A stretch of 64,000 nucleotides of DNA, from the NCBI GenBank assembly GCA_030141605.1, contig JAQGDQ010000008.1, positions 1,468,501 to 1,532,500 of the forward strand, given 5' to 3'. The notes under the pieces were generated by a model. The model had not been told where the DNA came from, did no database searches, and worked only from the letters and a program-made list of their open reading frames with translations. Position 1 is the stretch's first letter, and each line of letters starts with the position of its first letter. Source of the stretch: Tubiluchus corallicola (Eukaryota; Priapulida; Priapulimorpha; Priapulimorphida; Tubiluchidae). This document shows, piece by piece, positions 46,837 through 59,397 of the stretch. A program made the position numbers and the translations under genes.

Positions 46837-46916
46837 CTTGTAATTTCGTTAAAGCATCGCATAAAGGGCTACAGTTTACAATTACCCAGATTCAAGAAAT
46901 TAGTTAGAGAAGCGGA

Positions 46917-47219
46917 TTAGGATTAGTGTTGGGGTTAGGGTTAGGGCTAGAGATAAGGTTAGAATTAGGGATAAGGTTAGAGTTGGGTTAAAGTTATGGT
47001 TAGGCTTAAGGCTAGGGAAAAGATTAGAGTTGGGTTAAGGTTAGGTTTAGGGTTAGGACTAGGGCTAAGGATAATGTTAGAGCTGGGTTAAAGTTAGGGT
47101 TAGGGTTAAGGCTAGGGATAAGGTTAGAATTGGGTTAAGGTTAGGGATAGGGTTAGGGCAAGGTATAAGGTTAGTGTTGGGTTAAGGTAAGGGTTAAGGC
47201 TAAGGGTTAGGGTTAGGAT
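46917..47219 (+). repeat. Degenerate TTAGGG-like (interstitial telomere-type) array
   Basis: Some 300 bases of GGTTAGGGTTAGGGCTAGAG, GATAAGGTTAGAATTGGGTT-type words: hexamers TTAGGG, TTAAGG, CTAGGG and TTGGGT in phase, with a looser period of about 50-60 bases (GATAAGGTTAGA-TTGGGTTAA recurs). Such arrays are seen inside chromosomes as well as near ends. Confidence 0.8.
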
Positions 47220-48007
47220 ATTTAAATTGTGTGGAGAACTGTAAACTCCTTCCACATAAACAAGCAACTATCAGAAGCTACAAATTAAAAAATGAACCAC
47301 ATTGTTGTAAAAACTTTTAAATTAAATTAAAATTTCCACTGTATATTGTAGAATAAGGAAAACACGAGCGATATTGCGTGTCACGTTTCCATAGACAACG
47401 TGAAATTATTTTGCATTTTTATGGTTACTTGCGCGTTGGCGTCTTGCTTTACGCACGCATTTACGCGCTCAGTCGACGTTGTAAAATAATAAAACATGTA
47501 ATGTAAACTGGCATTTATCCCCCAAACTATAACTAAATTTCTGTAATTTAATGATGGCTGGTGTGATATCATAAAAGTGTGACACGATATTGCTCTATAT
47601 TCTTAATTAAATCAATTTATTAACAGTGATAACGGTTTACTTTACGCAGCAAGTTACAGGATCTATATGCTGTTAGTTTTGACAGAAAGAATTCATTATT
47701 GTCACAATTTTGCAAACTAAAACCCAAATTTAAACAAGACGTATTTGCATTACAATTCTGAAATCCGTGGTTCGAATCTAAACTCACTTCAAACTTTTCG
47801 CAATTAATTTTTCTGGTTTAAGCAAGGTTTAGAATTAAGAACTCAGGGTTCACAGTTTAACAATCTTGAAGTTAGGGCTGTACAATAATATGTAATAATG
47901 AATAGGCTTATATATACATATATAATTTAAATTATAAGTATATTGTGTACTATAATAATGAAATTCTGCAATACATTAAAGGAAGACAAGATGATTTTTT
48001 ATATGTT
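47220..48007. other. Intergenic, possible SINE trace
   Basis: No gene. CCGTGGTTCGAATCTAAACTCACTT at about 47766 resembles a pol III B box and may be a tRNA-derived SINE relic. Confidence 0.35.
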
Positions 48008-48605
48008 ACCTCATTTTCAAGTACGATAAAAAGTATACATTTTAACACAATTAATACCGCAGAAAAGTTTCTGATAATTAAATAATAGATTAAAAACTTA
48101 ATTAACGGCGGGCGAGCCCAACTATTGATGACATCACAAACTAACATAATTTTCAACAGCAAAAATATCCCGCGAGCGTTTTGCAGGTGTTTGCGAAAGC
48201 GAAAATTGAAGTACAGTACTACTGTAAGATATTCAGTGTGTTGTACTAAAACTAGGCAAGTTTTAAGATAAAATAATTCAATTTTCTCACGCATGAGCTG
48301 TCGAACGTTGTCAGTTCGTTACAAACTAACACATCTGAACTGAGAGGTACAGCACCTGTTTTTTGTGTAGTGCGTTTCCGAAATGCAGCCGCTAGTGTCC
48401 GAATAAGTAGCGAATGGCGAAATGCATGTAACAGAGAAGAACTAGTGGCGCGAACGCGAAATTCTGTTTGTGTGGTAATAATTCTTACACGTAAGTCATT
48501 TCAGAAAAAAATAGTACGTTTCATTTCAATATTTTAAAGAGCAGATTGGTTTTGACCTACAGTTTAAAATTGGGTCCGGATTTGCTTTAATATTAATATA
48601 TTATA
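48008..48605 (-). repeat. Dispersed approximately 600-bp repeat, copy B (right arm of inverted repeat)
   Basis: Reverse complement of copy A over its whole length, with substitutions and small indels; for example, AACTGACAACG and GAACTGAGAGGTACAGCACC match the 43090-43140 region. Arms are separated by about 4.5 kb that holds the retrotransposon and telomere-like array. Confidence 0.8.
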
Positions 48606-49490
48606 CGTCAAACATTAGATACCGTGATGTCGATAACAAATAATTGTAATAATTTTACATTACCACTTTGGCTTAAATTTTGCGAACCGTTAGCAAATAT
48701 TATCTAATTAATTTGCGAAATATTGTTTTCATAGCGGAAGAAGAATCTGTTTGCAAATATTGACTTCGTGCGTTCATTATAGCAGGTTAATCATAATAAT
48801 TTTGCTTTTGTCTTATGCAAAGTATTATGAAATTTAGCCGTGCATATTTTTTATCTGTTGCTTATAACTGTTTTTGGATCGATAATGCTCGAGAAAAACA
48901 TATCAGACGTAAAAAATACGAGGCTTTCTTACGTTTGAGTGGTATTGCACAACATCCTGAGAAAAAATAAACATTGAATTAATGGGTAACGAAATGTAAA
49001 AGGTATGAAAATACAATCTAAGTGTTAAGTAGGATTTGCATATGTTTTATCAAATGAATGTTTCTCATATCCTTGATATCTTCGCGTTCGAAGGAAAGGA
49101 CGCACATATGAATGTGTATCACTCAGCATTTCGTCAGTGCATTATTGCGCATGTGCAGTGCCGGATTATGATTTTGGGGCTAATGATATTATGGAGCCTC
49201 CTCAGGCGGAACTCGTCCGCACCGTCTTGAACATTTTAATTTACTGGTGATATGTTTTAGCGACATTTACACAGCATGAAGTAAATTTACTACAAATTCA
49301 TTAACTACACTAGAACAGCTATAAAATATTCTTTAAGAATTACCATTATTTTACTACTTACTGCAAACCAAATTTGCACAGATTTCAACACAACCATTTA
49401 GAGAAACAGATTTTTTACTAAATGTTACCAAAGCTTGTGGGGACCTCGGCTGCAGCTTATACTAGCCTATAGGATAATCCGGTCCTGCGC
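48606..49490. other. Intergenic, nothing recognised
   Basis: Short ORFs only. Confidence 0.4.
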
Positions 49491-49494
49491 TTGT

Positions 49495-49800
49495 GTATTA
49501 TTTCGACAGTGCCATATTTCGCCAGTTTATCATTTCGCTAGTACATGTTTCCGCGAATCTATCACTTCGACAGTGCATCATTTTGCCAATGTATCATTTC
49601 GCTAGTCTGTCTATTTGTCAGTTTATCATTTTGCCAATGTATCATTTCGCCAGTGCAACCTTTTGCCACTCTATTTTGCCTTCTATCACTTCGCCAGTCT
49701 ATGACCAGATACACTGCAATCCACATTTAAACATTGGTACACTCTGTCAGTGTGTCATTTGACCACTCTGTCATTTTACCATGTCATTATTTCGCTAATA
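49495..49800. repeat. Degenerate 15-20-bp repeat of TATCATTTCGCCAGTG type
   Basis: At least a dozen variants of TATCATTTCGCCAGTG/CATTTTGCCAATG in direct orientation with irregular spacing. Confidence 0.75.
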
Positions 49801-50627
49801 GTGCAATACTAATACACATTTAGGAAGCTCTCACGGGATCATGCTGATAAAGAAGAGAAAAATAATCATAAAAGGAACTGCAAACATTTCGTAAAGTGTT
49901 AGTGCCCCTTGCGGATGCTACAAATCTGATTAGTTTTCTTTAAACCCAACCGTTTTTCTGTATTTTTTGCGTAAACTGCATATGTCAGCCAAACTGCACG
50001 ACGTTTATCGCATGAACGTGTCATGCACCAGAGGCCTACAGGCACATTGCGATTTTGTTAACTTGGTTATCTGGGTAATCTAATAAAGTAGCAGTAGTTT
50101 ATTTTCCATGTTTTAGCATAAAGGAGATCTGTGCGCTTCTCATTCTTGCTGATATGATTAACGGAGTAATACTTTCTACAACCCAGATGCATTAAATTCT
50201 CAGTTAGACTCGCTGAAGAGCAGATTTTCTCCCGTAATTGTATAAAATCCGACAGTGTAAGACGAATTTGCAGGAAATTGCTGAAAATAAATAGGCTTAG
50301 TCATTATTATAAACAAAAAATAAACTCATAAAAACTGTGACTGGTTCGTCTCGTACGCCTTCCAAACACAAGCGAGCTTTTTAAGATTATGACGATAATA
50401 TAGTACAGATAAAAATTAAAGATATAATAGGATATTAAAGGTAATATACATGAAATATTATAAATAATATTATCAAAGATAAAATAAAAACAAACATAAA
50501 ACGCTGTCTGCGTGAATGGAATCCGACCATGATTACAACACTTCATTGAGATATTTGTCGTTATTCGTTTATGCCTTCTAAAGATCAAAGTTCTAAGCCA
50601 CAAAGCGCGTTAATGAGTTTTACGTTT
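49801..50627. other. Intergenic, nothing recognised
   Basis: No supported coding or repeat structure. Confidence 0.4.
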
Positions 50628-51072
50628 AGACCGGTCTGTTAGCCGAAAAATGCCCAAAACGCCGTTAAAATGGTCCAAACAAATATTCCTGAAAGTTCGG
50701 AGCTGTAGCTAGTCAGTTCTCTTTTTTCGGCTAATAGACGTAATTTGGCCACTTCATGTGTTCCCGGGTTACTAGTCGTACTACCAAACGAAAACCCACA
50801 TATAAGTTCCTATTCGTCCCTACTAATAGTAGCCAAGTGTCCATCTATGAACGTTTTAGGTTTCCAAGCCTCCAAGTACATGTACAAGCCTCCAAGGAGC
50901 AGGACCATTTCGTGACCTTTTAGTGTTCTGGGACAGCAGGCCAAAATGCAAAATTTTATAAAATATCCAAAACGCTGTCAAAATGATCCAAGGAAACATT
51001 GCTGAAAATTTGGTAGCTGTATCCAGTCAGTGCCCATTTCTTTGAAAATTGGCCTTAACAGACCGGACTAAT
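50628..51072. mobile_element. Short TIR element with internal direct repeat
   Basis: Starts GACCGGTCTGTTAGCCGAAA and ends TTGGCCTTAACAGACCGGAC, an inverted pair. Inside, CCAAAACGCCGTTAAAATGG...CTGTAGCTAGTCAG (from about 50650) and CCAAAACGCTGTCAAAATGA...CTGTATCCAGTCAG (from about 50967) are direct repeats of about 80-100 bases. About 445 bases in total, non-coding: a MITE-like structure. Confidence 0.65.
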
Positions 51073-51439
51073 TGTTCATAAATTATTTCAAAAACCAATC
51101 GACAGGATCGTGGTCAAATTTGGCATAAACCTTGTTCTTACTAGATAGTGGAGAATCTTTTTCCAGCTTGGGATTAAACATTAATTGTCAAGATCATAAC
51201 TCTATAGTATAATCTTTGTAAATTTAGTATTAAAACAGATATTAATGATTATTTTTGCCCAACTTGCGTTATCACACATTTGTCTGACATCAAATTTAAA
51301 TCACACATTCTGTCATTTACAATTTTTTTCCACTTTCCTCATTAGTTTTAACTCTTTATAATCACGATTGCAACTACTAAAATTATATTACTTTTATCTT
51401 CCTCTAACCAAAAACGGCACCGCCTATTAGCACATGTCA

Positions 51440-51775
51440 CATAACCAACAACCCCTTTATCTTGAAAACACAGCCACTGATTCCGTAGTAGGAAATATTA
51501 AAAGAAAGGAATGCTGAAAATTCTGTCTGAGAAAGAAAAAAAGTCGAAATTCTTTGAAATTCAAATGAATTTGAATGAAATTTCCAAGGACATGTCAATG
51601 ACAAATTGTTACTGCTTTACAAGAGTAAAGCTGCTGCCGCTATGTTTCTATGGTTTGAATCGTTCAAAGATGGTCACAGATGTTTGCAGTGGCTATTCGA
51701 CACGTATAGTATTTCACAAAGAATTACTTTATTATTGTAATAAATATAAATATCATATTGTAGGCACAATTGTCT
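51440..51775 (+). repeat. Dispersed repeat, copy 1
   Basis: Shares CGAAATTCTTTGAAATTCAA, ATGAATTTGAATGA, AAAGCTGCTG and TTCGACACGTATAGTATTTCAC in the same order with 53430-53765. Several indels differ, and neither copy keeps a long frame. Confidence 0.75.
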
Positions 51776-52789
51776 TACTGCCGGTAATATGAAGCCTGCT
51801 AAGCTGCGCAGTCACATGATGACGAACTGATTGAAATTTACCTGTTCTGATTGGTTGTGCGCAGTGACGTCACGGCTAAAAGCAAAATGTAGTTGTGCCC
51901 ACGCAAAGAAAGTTTCTTACTGTCTTAATATTAGTGGCGGCGGAACACGCGTTAAATAGCACAACTAGGATTAATTGTTCGTTTCTATTTTAGTCAGGAA
52001 AACTGTTTTTAGAACTGTGGTTAAAACAGAGCCGGCAAAGTGGCTTACAAGAGAGAAAGTAGCACGATTGGCAACGATTTCGTCTCTCTAAAAATTGATT
52101 TTATTTATTATAGTGAACGCGCATTCGGCTGGTACAAACACTTGATACAAAAAGCAACACAGGTAAGTTGCAAGCAAAATGTTCTAGAAAATTTTGTGTA
52201 ATTATTTACGATTTACCTTTAGAGAGTCTAGAAAAAAGAAAGCAGAGTCAGACTATTTCCTAAATGTACAAGCAACGCTGGTGCAAATTTGCTGCAGTCA
52301 AAAAGTCATAGAGAACGCGATTTATTTTCTCTATGCTATGAGAGAAATTCAGTGATCGAAACGAAATGTAATATTAATTCAATTTATTAATTAACGCTCA
52401 CGACACGTTATGACGCAGGTGAATAGGTCAAGGCTTCTTGCTGCAGATGGATTACCTAAATTCCATCAGGCAGAATGAAGCTCAGTCCCTAATTAATTGG
52501 CTGAGCTAGGCCTACGTTAATGTAGGCTGTGTTAACGATTAGTGTACCTTTTTAATTGCAGATTTCACCCATGCAGCAGCATTCATATCAAATTAAATCA
52601 AATCAAACTTTATTCAAAGACAGGTTTTACATAAACATAAAAACACTAGTTCCTAAGAGCTATTAAGCCGAATATACAACAATAGTAATGTATTACTCAA
52701 GTAATAGTAATAGTCAAGTAACATATGCATTAATACTTAAGTTTATTAGTGGGTGATGTATATAATATGAACACGTTATTACACTTACT
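51776..52789. other. Intergenic, nothing recognised
   Basis: No supported coding or repeat structure. Confidence 0.35.
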
Positions 52790-53372
52790 TCACGTTTTCT
52801 TAAAGGACGAGAAAGGGGGCACCTGACGTAGGGTTCAGAAAAATCGTCTTAAAAATTATACTAATTTACAGCAATTTTACGCGTATATCGTTTTCGCGTT
52901 GAAAGGAATTTTTGGTTTCATTTTAAATTTTCCGCAATACTGTTCCGACCGCGCCATTACGTGACGTCACCTACGCAAACGTAAATCAGCGAAAGAAAAG
53001 ACAATGTTAAATTATGTCTAAAAAATTTTCTATGCAAATCTATATTACTCAGCATTTCGCTTACCTGCTGGAAAGACTTATGTAGCTAGAAATAATAATT
53101 TAAAATGTTTGTGCCAATTGGTAATGCCACTGGCTCACCCTCCAGGGAGCGCCACTCCAAATTAACCATTAACCAAAAATGTATTTTTAATCTTATTGAC
53201 AAGATACAGTAATTTAAAATTTTACTTAGTTAGCAACATGTATGCTACGCATGCTCTGATCATTTTTTAAACTTCACGCAATGTTATCTGAACTTGTTTC
53301 AAACGACCTACCATTAAAATGACTGCGCCTAATGGTCATCGCGGGAGTTTAAATTTACATGTTTTATACAAT
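52790..53372. mobile_element. Second copy of the intron palindromic element (partial)
   Basis: Matches the right half of the 32.1-33.2 kb element: CTTAAAGGACGAGAAAGGGG, GCAATTTTACGCGTATATCG, CTCACCCTCCAGGGAGCGCC, CTTATTGACAAGATACAG, AACATGTATGCTACGCATGC and CGCGGGAGTTTAAATTTAC occur in the same order. It supports the 3' boundary of the element near CGCGGGAGTTTAAATTTAC. Confidence 0.75.
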
Positions 53373-53429
53373 TTTTAACCACCTTCACAAAAAAAATTGG
53401 CAGATTGACTTGTTATTGTTCCAAGTTTT

Positions 53430-53765
53430 GCATCTGTCGCATAAACCCTTTTTCTGGAATACAAAGGAGGCCATTCTGTGATAGGAAAAATTAAAAAAAG
53501 GGAACATTTGAAATCTTCTCTAGGAAAGAGCTGAAATTCTTTGAAATTCAAATGAATTTGAATGACTGGAATATATAATGATGGGGCGCCATGGACTTAC
53601 GATAGCAAAGCTGCTGTTATATTTCTGCGGTTCATATCATACAACAAATACGTTCAATAATGGTTATAGATGTTGTTAGCTGCTGTTCGACACGTATAGT
53701 ATTTCACGAAAAGTTTGATGTACTCTATAATTGTAATAAACATAAATACTATATAGTGTGCGATT
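53430..53765 (+). repeat. Dispersed repeat, copy 2
   Basis: Counterpart of 51440-51775. It lies directly after the palindromic-element copy. Confidence 0.75.
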
Positions 53766-54889
53766 AATCACGCCGTACAAATTCGATGAGTGACGAAAGC
53801 TTTATTTTATTTAAGCCTATTCCAGCTGGTAAAAGAACGTTAAAATAATAAGTGGAAAACACAAAACAAAAAGTTTGGTCGAAAGTCAAGTGGTCAACAT
53901 TCATTCAGTCACACAAATTTAGTTTCGGCACATGTTCAGTTTTGTTTCTAGTATCCGATTTCAACACGTGGTTCTTGCACGTTGATCTGATCACGTTGAA
54001 ACTCTTGCGCCAGCCAATTTGTACGATTCGTAGAATTGAGCGTAACGTAGTTCTAAACCAGCCTGATAGAAGATGACAATTTTTACAAATATTAAATCTT
54101 TTCAAATTACTTACGAGAGACGAGCGGCAAAATCACAGAAATTAACGGTTACATTTCATCTCTTACAATGAAATGGTTCAGCCTGCCTGAGCGAAAATTC
54201 ATGTTTGTTTAACGGTTGCTAAGTTATTTTGTGTGTTTTATTTTTTTAAATTTATATAATTATAACATTTGTGACGTTATAACATAATTATATAATGGTT
54301 GCTAAGTAATAGAAACAACTGTCTATATCTATGGTGAGCTCTTGATGTGGATTTACCATAATTGAGCTTTAGATCATAATTATGACGTAATGATCATAAG
54401 CTGATAGAATTGATCATTATATATAAGAGGCGCTGCACAATATATTTGACTCCCTCAATCAAGAATGACACCAGGAAACCGAAAACACTGATTCATGGGT
54501 TATTGAATACTACAGATTTGTAACGGAAATCAAAATTCAGCTTGTCTTCCCTCAAGCTACCTGAAGTCGAAGTGGATATGAGATTAATATTTGCACGAAA
54601 AGGGTGATGTTGTATTCTAGATTCTGATTATCAAAGTCTCAATCATACTCAGAGTCTCGGTCGTCTCAACATGTCCTTCCAACTTCTACTGAGTGAACTC
54701 AGTGGTAGGACATACTGGTATCTGACAGTTTCTACGTGCTTCTTTACGATTTAATTTCTATTTAAGTGTCTTTACAAAATAGTACGCGTATAAATGCCAT
54801 TACAAAACTACAATGTCCGGAATAAGTCGAAATAACAGCATTTTCACAGTGTACGGTGCAGTGCAACTTTAAAAGTGAAGGAAGAGCCA
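53766..54889. other. Intergenic, nothing recognised
   Basis: No supported gene; the short ORFs overlap on both strands. Confidence 0.4.
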
Positions 54890-55380
54890 TTGTAGTATAG
54901 TTAAAGGTAAACCGGTTCTCGTTTTGAACTATAGCTCAAAACAATAACCTTATAAAATATTGAAAGGAAACGTACTATGTTTTTCAAGAATGACTTATGT
55001 GAAAAAATTATTACAACATAAGGTAATTTCGCATTCGCGCGGCTAGCTCTTCGTTGTTACATGCGTTTCGCCATTCGCTAGTTAGACGGTCACTAAAGCC
55101 TGCGTCTCGGAAAATGTGTATGATGTAGTGCACACGTTCGACAGCTCATGTGTGAACACAACATTAAACTTGAAATTCGAATTTTAAGCTTAAAATTTGC
55201 CGAGTTTTTGTGTACCACACTGAATGTTGCACAGTAGCACTTCAATTTTCGTTTTCGCAAACACATGTAACATATTCGTGGAATGATTACGCTGTTCAAA
55301 ATTATGTTCAGTTGTGACGACAGCATTAGTTGAGCTCGCGGCGCTCGCCTGCTATTAATTAAGTTTTTAATCTAAATACC
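54890..55380 (+). repeat. Dispersed approximately 600-bp repeat, copy C
   Basis: Parallel to copy A: GTTACATGCGTTTCGCCATT, CACACGTTCGACAGCTCATG, TTCGCAAACACATGTAACAT and TTAATTAAGTTTTTAATCTA match with moderate divergence. Confidence 0.75.
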
Positions 55381-57099
55381 TGGAAATCATCGGTAACATT
55401 ATTCACTAAACATATCTGGGAACAATGATTTCGTTAGCCTTACAACGATTATTAAGTATATGTCAACTGTGTGCTCAAATGCAAACGAGTTTCAATTTGG
55501 TAATTACGTATTACATGCCATACCAGACCGAATTTGAAAAAAATATTAATGAAACTTAAGTGACGCTTATGTAAAATTTCGAATACGTTTGCGGATGCGT
55601 GTTCCAGAGCGGAACAGCCTGTGGAGTAGCAAGTGAAAAAATAGGAAATAGCTGCAGAAAAAGAATAACGCATACGCAGGCTGCGTAAAATGGGTGCATT
55701 GAAAACAATATAAACCGATTCTATCTATTCCGCACCACAAAACGCATCCGCATCCGGATGCCATGTAAACGCCACTTTAGGCTGTATAGAGCGACTTATT
55801 TATTAGCTGGGAAAATTCCTGGCTTAGTAGTTTCGAACTTTCTGTTTTTTTTGTTCTATTATGTTACGTCTTGTAACAGTGGACTATTTTAACATTTCCT
55901 GTTATCCTTCCCAAATACGCTGTCTTCAGTTTACTTTTACATTCAAGACGATTTCCTTTTGCGAAGGTAACTATGCTGTTTATTTTGCATTAAATCGTAG
56001 ATAAATAAGCAGGAATTATAAATCGCATGTCGTTTATCGAAGTGACGCAAGGCACTCAACGTTGACAGATGACGCCACTACTTTGAGTTCAGTTTTCGGT
56101 GTGTTTGAAAACTGTTGAGTGTGCAAAACTGTTGCAGTTTTTTGAAATATCAATGAAGTTATAGACCTACAATATTGCAGTTGTGTATAACCATAAATAA
56201 GTGTAATAAGTGGATATTTATACTACGTAGGGATTGACGCGTCATTACCTTATATAAACGTTAGACAATAGTTGGGTAGGTAACATTAGTGGCTGAAAGC
56301 ACGCAATACCATAACTTTACGGCAAAGTTATCTACTTATGGTTTTATCTTTTAAGCTTGGCTAATATATTTTCCATAAAAAATATAAAGTAAAACATGTT
56401 TCACTAAACACATTAAAGCATTTTGCGTTGTGCCTTCAACCCCCAATGTTACACACCTAATATAGTCAGTCATGCGCGCACTTTCCACGGTGTGTATACT
56501 TGCTGCTATCACTTCTATCACTTTCTTCTACACATCAATTCCGTATGGCATTGCATTTTCACCGCGGTGTAGCATGACACACGTTTGAAGCTCTTCATTT
56601 GCTTAAGTTGATTGAACTGCATGCAAAATTTAACGACAATGAAATTTAATGGATTGACTTTCTGACACGAGATGCGATGTGAAGAGGTGTGATGATGAAA
56701 CCATAAAGTAAACAATTTCTAGTAAAATGTAAAACAAACTCGATAATACTGCCTGTGTCCCTTGCTACTGAGATATTCTGAAGTTTAGAACAGTCAGCGG
56801 ATTGGAATGCCGGCTGTGTGCTGTGGATGCCCATATTTTCCGTACTCTTTCAACCGCATTGGAATGTTGTTTTTTGATCGAGGCTCGACCCAAATTGCTA
56901 CCTATCTGATTGTTGTTGCTGTTTGTTGTTGTTGTTGCTGCTGCTGTGGCTGTTGTTGTTGTTGTTGTTGTTGTTGTCGCTTTTCTCTGTTTCTTACTTT
57001 ATTTCTCTCTCGATTTCTCCCTCTCTATATTCGATCTCACAGTGTGTCATTGTTGGGCATTTTCTGGCGCATAAATTAAAGACACTATAAATCCGTCGT
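55381..57099. other. Intergenic, with a TTG-rich microsatellite
   Basis: A GTTGTT/GCTGCT triplet tract lies at about 56908-56980. Nothing else recognised. Confidence 0.5.
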
Positions 57100-57102
57100 T
57101 TT

Positions 57103-57650
57103 ACAGATGCGTCTAAAGGCTTTGATTGTGTCAATTTCTATAATTTTTTTAAAAATAAATGACCTTACTACCAAAAATTATTCTAGGTTTCTTAGGTTAC
57201 TATTATTCTAACCAATTAGTATGTGTACGCTGGGGTAATTGCCTGTCTAACAGTTTTCATGTTAGTAATGGCGTAAGACAGGGTGACATTCTTTCACCTT
57301 GGCTATTTAGTTTTTACTTTAAAGAACTTTGTCTTAAATTAAATCAGCTGAAGGCGGGGTGCAGAATTTGCGACAATGTTTGAACAATCTGTTTGCTGAC
57401 GATGTTTGTGTTCTAGCCAAAATAATACCTGTTGTCTAAGTGTTAATATCACACACAGAACTTTTGCCCAAGAATGCGCTGTTGTAATAAATGTTGAAAA
57501 AACCAAATTACTTAGTATCAGGGACAGTTCGCTACAACAACTATGAAATAATGGTATCAGATCAAGAGAAATATTTGCGGCATGTAATTATTAATTTAGC
57601 TGATGATAATGAAGACATAAAACGTCAAAAATACTTGCTAGTCGCTAGAG
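57103..57650 (+). pseudogene. Reverse transcriptase fragment of a fourth type
   Basis: Palm motif A at about 57105-57140 (DASKGFDCVNFYNFF), motif B in 57159-57383 (NGVRQGDILSPWLF) and motif C at about 57388-57410 (NLFADDVCVLA) are in different frames. A degraded block follows (57491-57640), then a GA microsatellite. Only the catalytic core is preserved. Confidence 0.7.
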
Positions 57651-57651
57651 C

Positions 57652-57660
57652 TGGGGGGGG

Positions 57661-57759
<99 letters not shown>

Positions 57760-57760
57760 G
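57652..57760. repeat. (GA)n microsatellite
   Basis: GGGGGGGG then about 95 bases of GA repeat, abutting the retroelement fragment. Confidence 0.95.
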
Positions 57761-58930
57761 CAAGTTCGTATTTCCTTTTGGAAATCGACTTTTTATTGAT
57801 TCAAATTTGTACATCAAATCTATTTTAGAGTGTGATATATTCATTCGATTTTGCCCGCGAAATGGAAGTCATTTCTATTGTGTAGACCTAACGATTTTAT
57901 TATTTGAATTTAATATCTTTAGTTAATATGTTTATTGTAATTATGTAATGATAATCCTGCAATATAAACATGTGCTTGTATGTGCGCGTTTAATTAATTT
58001 AATCTTTATTTTTAGCAGTTTGAATTTTAGTTTAACGTAATTTTCGTTTCAATGATTTTATGTATTGTATTTCATATGGACCTTTTAGCCTGAAATAAGA
58101 TAATAACCAATCAGTCAATTAATCAATAGCAATAACAACGACGACCCATTCCGTTCCCACTTGTTTCTGGTCTTTCTTTCTTTTACAACTATGTGAGTAA
58201 TTGACCTTTGTTTTTTCACCTATTGCTTTTGTTTTTTTATTATATCTTCTTGTCATTTGCTTTGCAGTTTCTTCCTTGTCCCACTGGCTTATTTATCTTT
58301 GCCTTCTTTTTCATAGTCTCTTTCTTTTCTGTCTTTTTGTGCCTGCTCTCATGATTGAGACGTTGGTGAAACTCGTCATTTCGAGTGTTTCAAGCCGATC
58401 AGACATTAATTCCCCAGAGGCTAAAAATATAGAAACTAAGCTCTAAGGTAAGAATGAAAGGCTTTTCTTTTTGATGAAAACAACGTCGAAGCATTTCTAT
58501 CTGTAAAATGCACATGTTTTCCAGTTGGGCGTATTTTTAAGAAAACATGCGCTCAGAAGACGAAATCCGCGATGCGCTTACACAATAATGGGACTAGAAC
58601 TGAAATTGAAATACAAAATTAATGGAGTTCTTTGTTTACATCTTTCTTAAATACACATTTTTCTGTTGCAATTAGTAGAAAAAATATTAATCTGAATTTT
58701 CATATTTATTGGTGCCAAAAATACATACAATACAAGAAAAAAAAACAAGACACATACAATTTCAATTTTGAAATATAGTGACACTGCAGGCAAACAAAAC
58801 AATTACCGATAAAACAAATAATATAAAATCGCTTCTGTTAGTTATCGTTTAGTTATTTAAACAAAAGTTTAATGATTAGTATATAAAATAAATTGTCATT
58901 CATTAGGCCCCATTTTCAGTGATATCATCA
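57761..58930. other. Intergenic, nothing recognised
   Basis: No gene supported. The right part may contain the 3' end of the minus-strand retroelement that follows. Confidence 0.4.
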
Positions 58931-59272
58931 TTACATAGTATATTGTTCATCATGTCTTAAAAACGCTTTTTCAACATAATCTAAATCATTACTTCCCATC
59001 AAGAATAAAAATTTATCAACATCGCTCATAAGGAAAAATTCATGTACAATTACATTGATGCGATTGTATAATTTTCCTCTAAGATCATTGTAATATGGGC
59101 ATTTTATAACAAAGTGTAATTCATCTTCGATTTCATTTCTTAAACAATATGCGCATATACGATTCTCAGCCGATACAAAATAACTTTTAATGTTACTATT
59201 ACTACTACGTTTAATAGTTTGTTTAGACATTTTAGCTGACTTTTCATGCCTGCCCACGTGAGTTTTTGTCAC
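58931..59272 (-). pseudogene. Retroelement C-terminal zinc-knuckle domain, copy 2 of the 40-kb family
   Basis: ENRICAYCLRNEIEDELHFV followed by IKCPYYNDLRGKLYN carries the full C-x2-C-x8-H-x4-C pattern and matches the degraded plus-strand copy at about 41500-41650. The reverse transcriptase core is missing upstream, so this is a heavily 5'-truncated insertion. Confidence 0.75.
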
Positions 59273-59397
59273 TTTGCATTCCAGTTACAGAAAGGAAGAA
59301 TATGCGAGTGAATCATACCCGAGTATTCCCTAGTATGCAGAACTGTCAAGATTTATTAGCTAAATAACCATGCAAAAGTATGAAAGCTTCCTTAACG

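Noticed and set aside
46917-47219. True chromosome end
   Set aside because: The array is short, degenerate and flanked by ordinary sequence on both sides.
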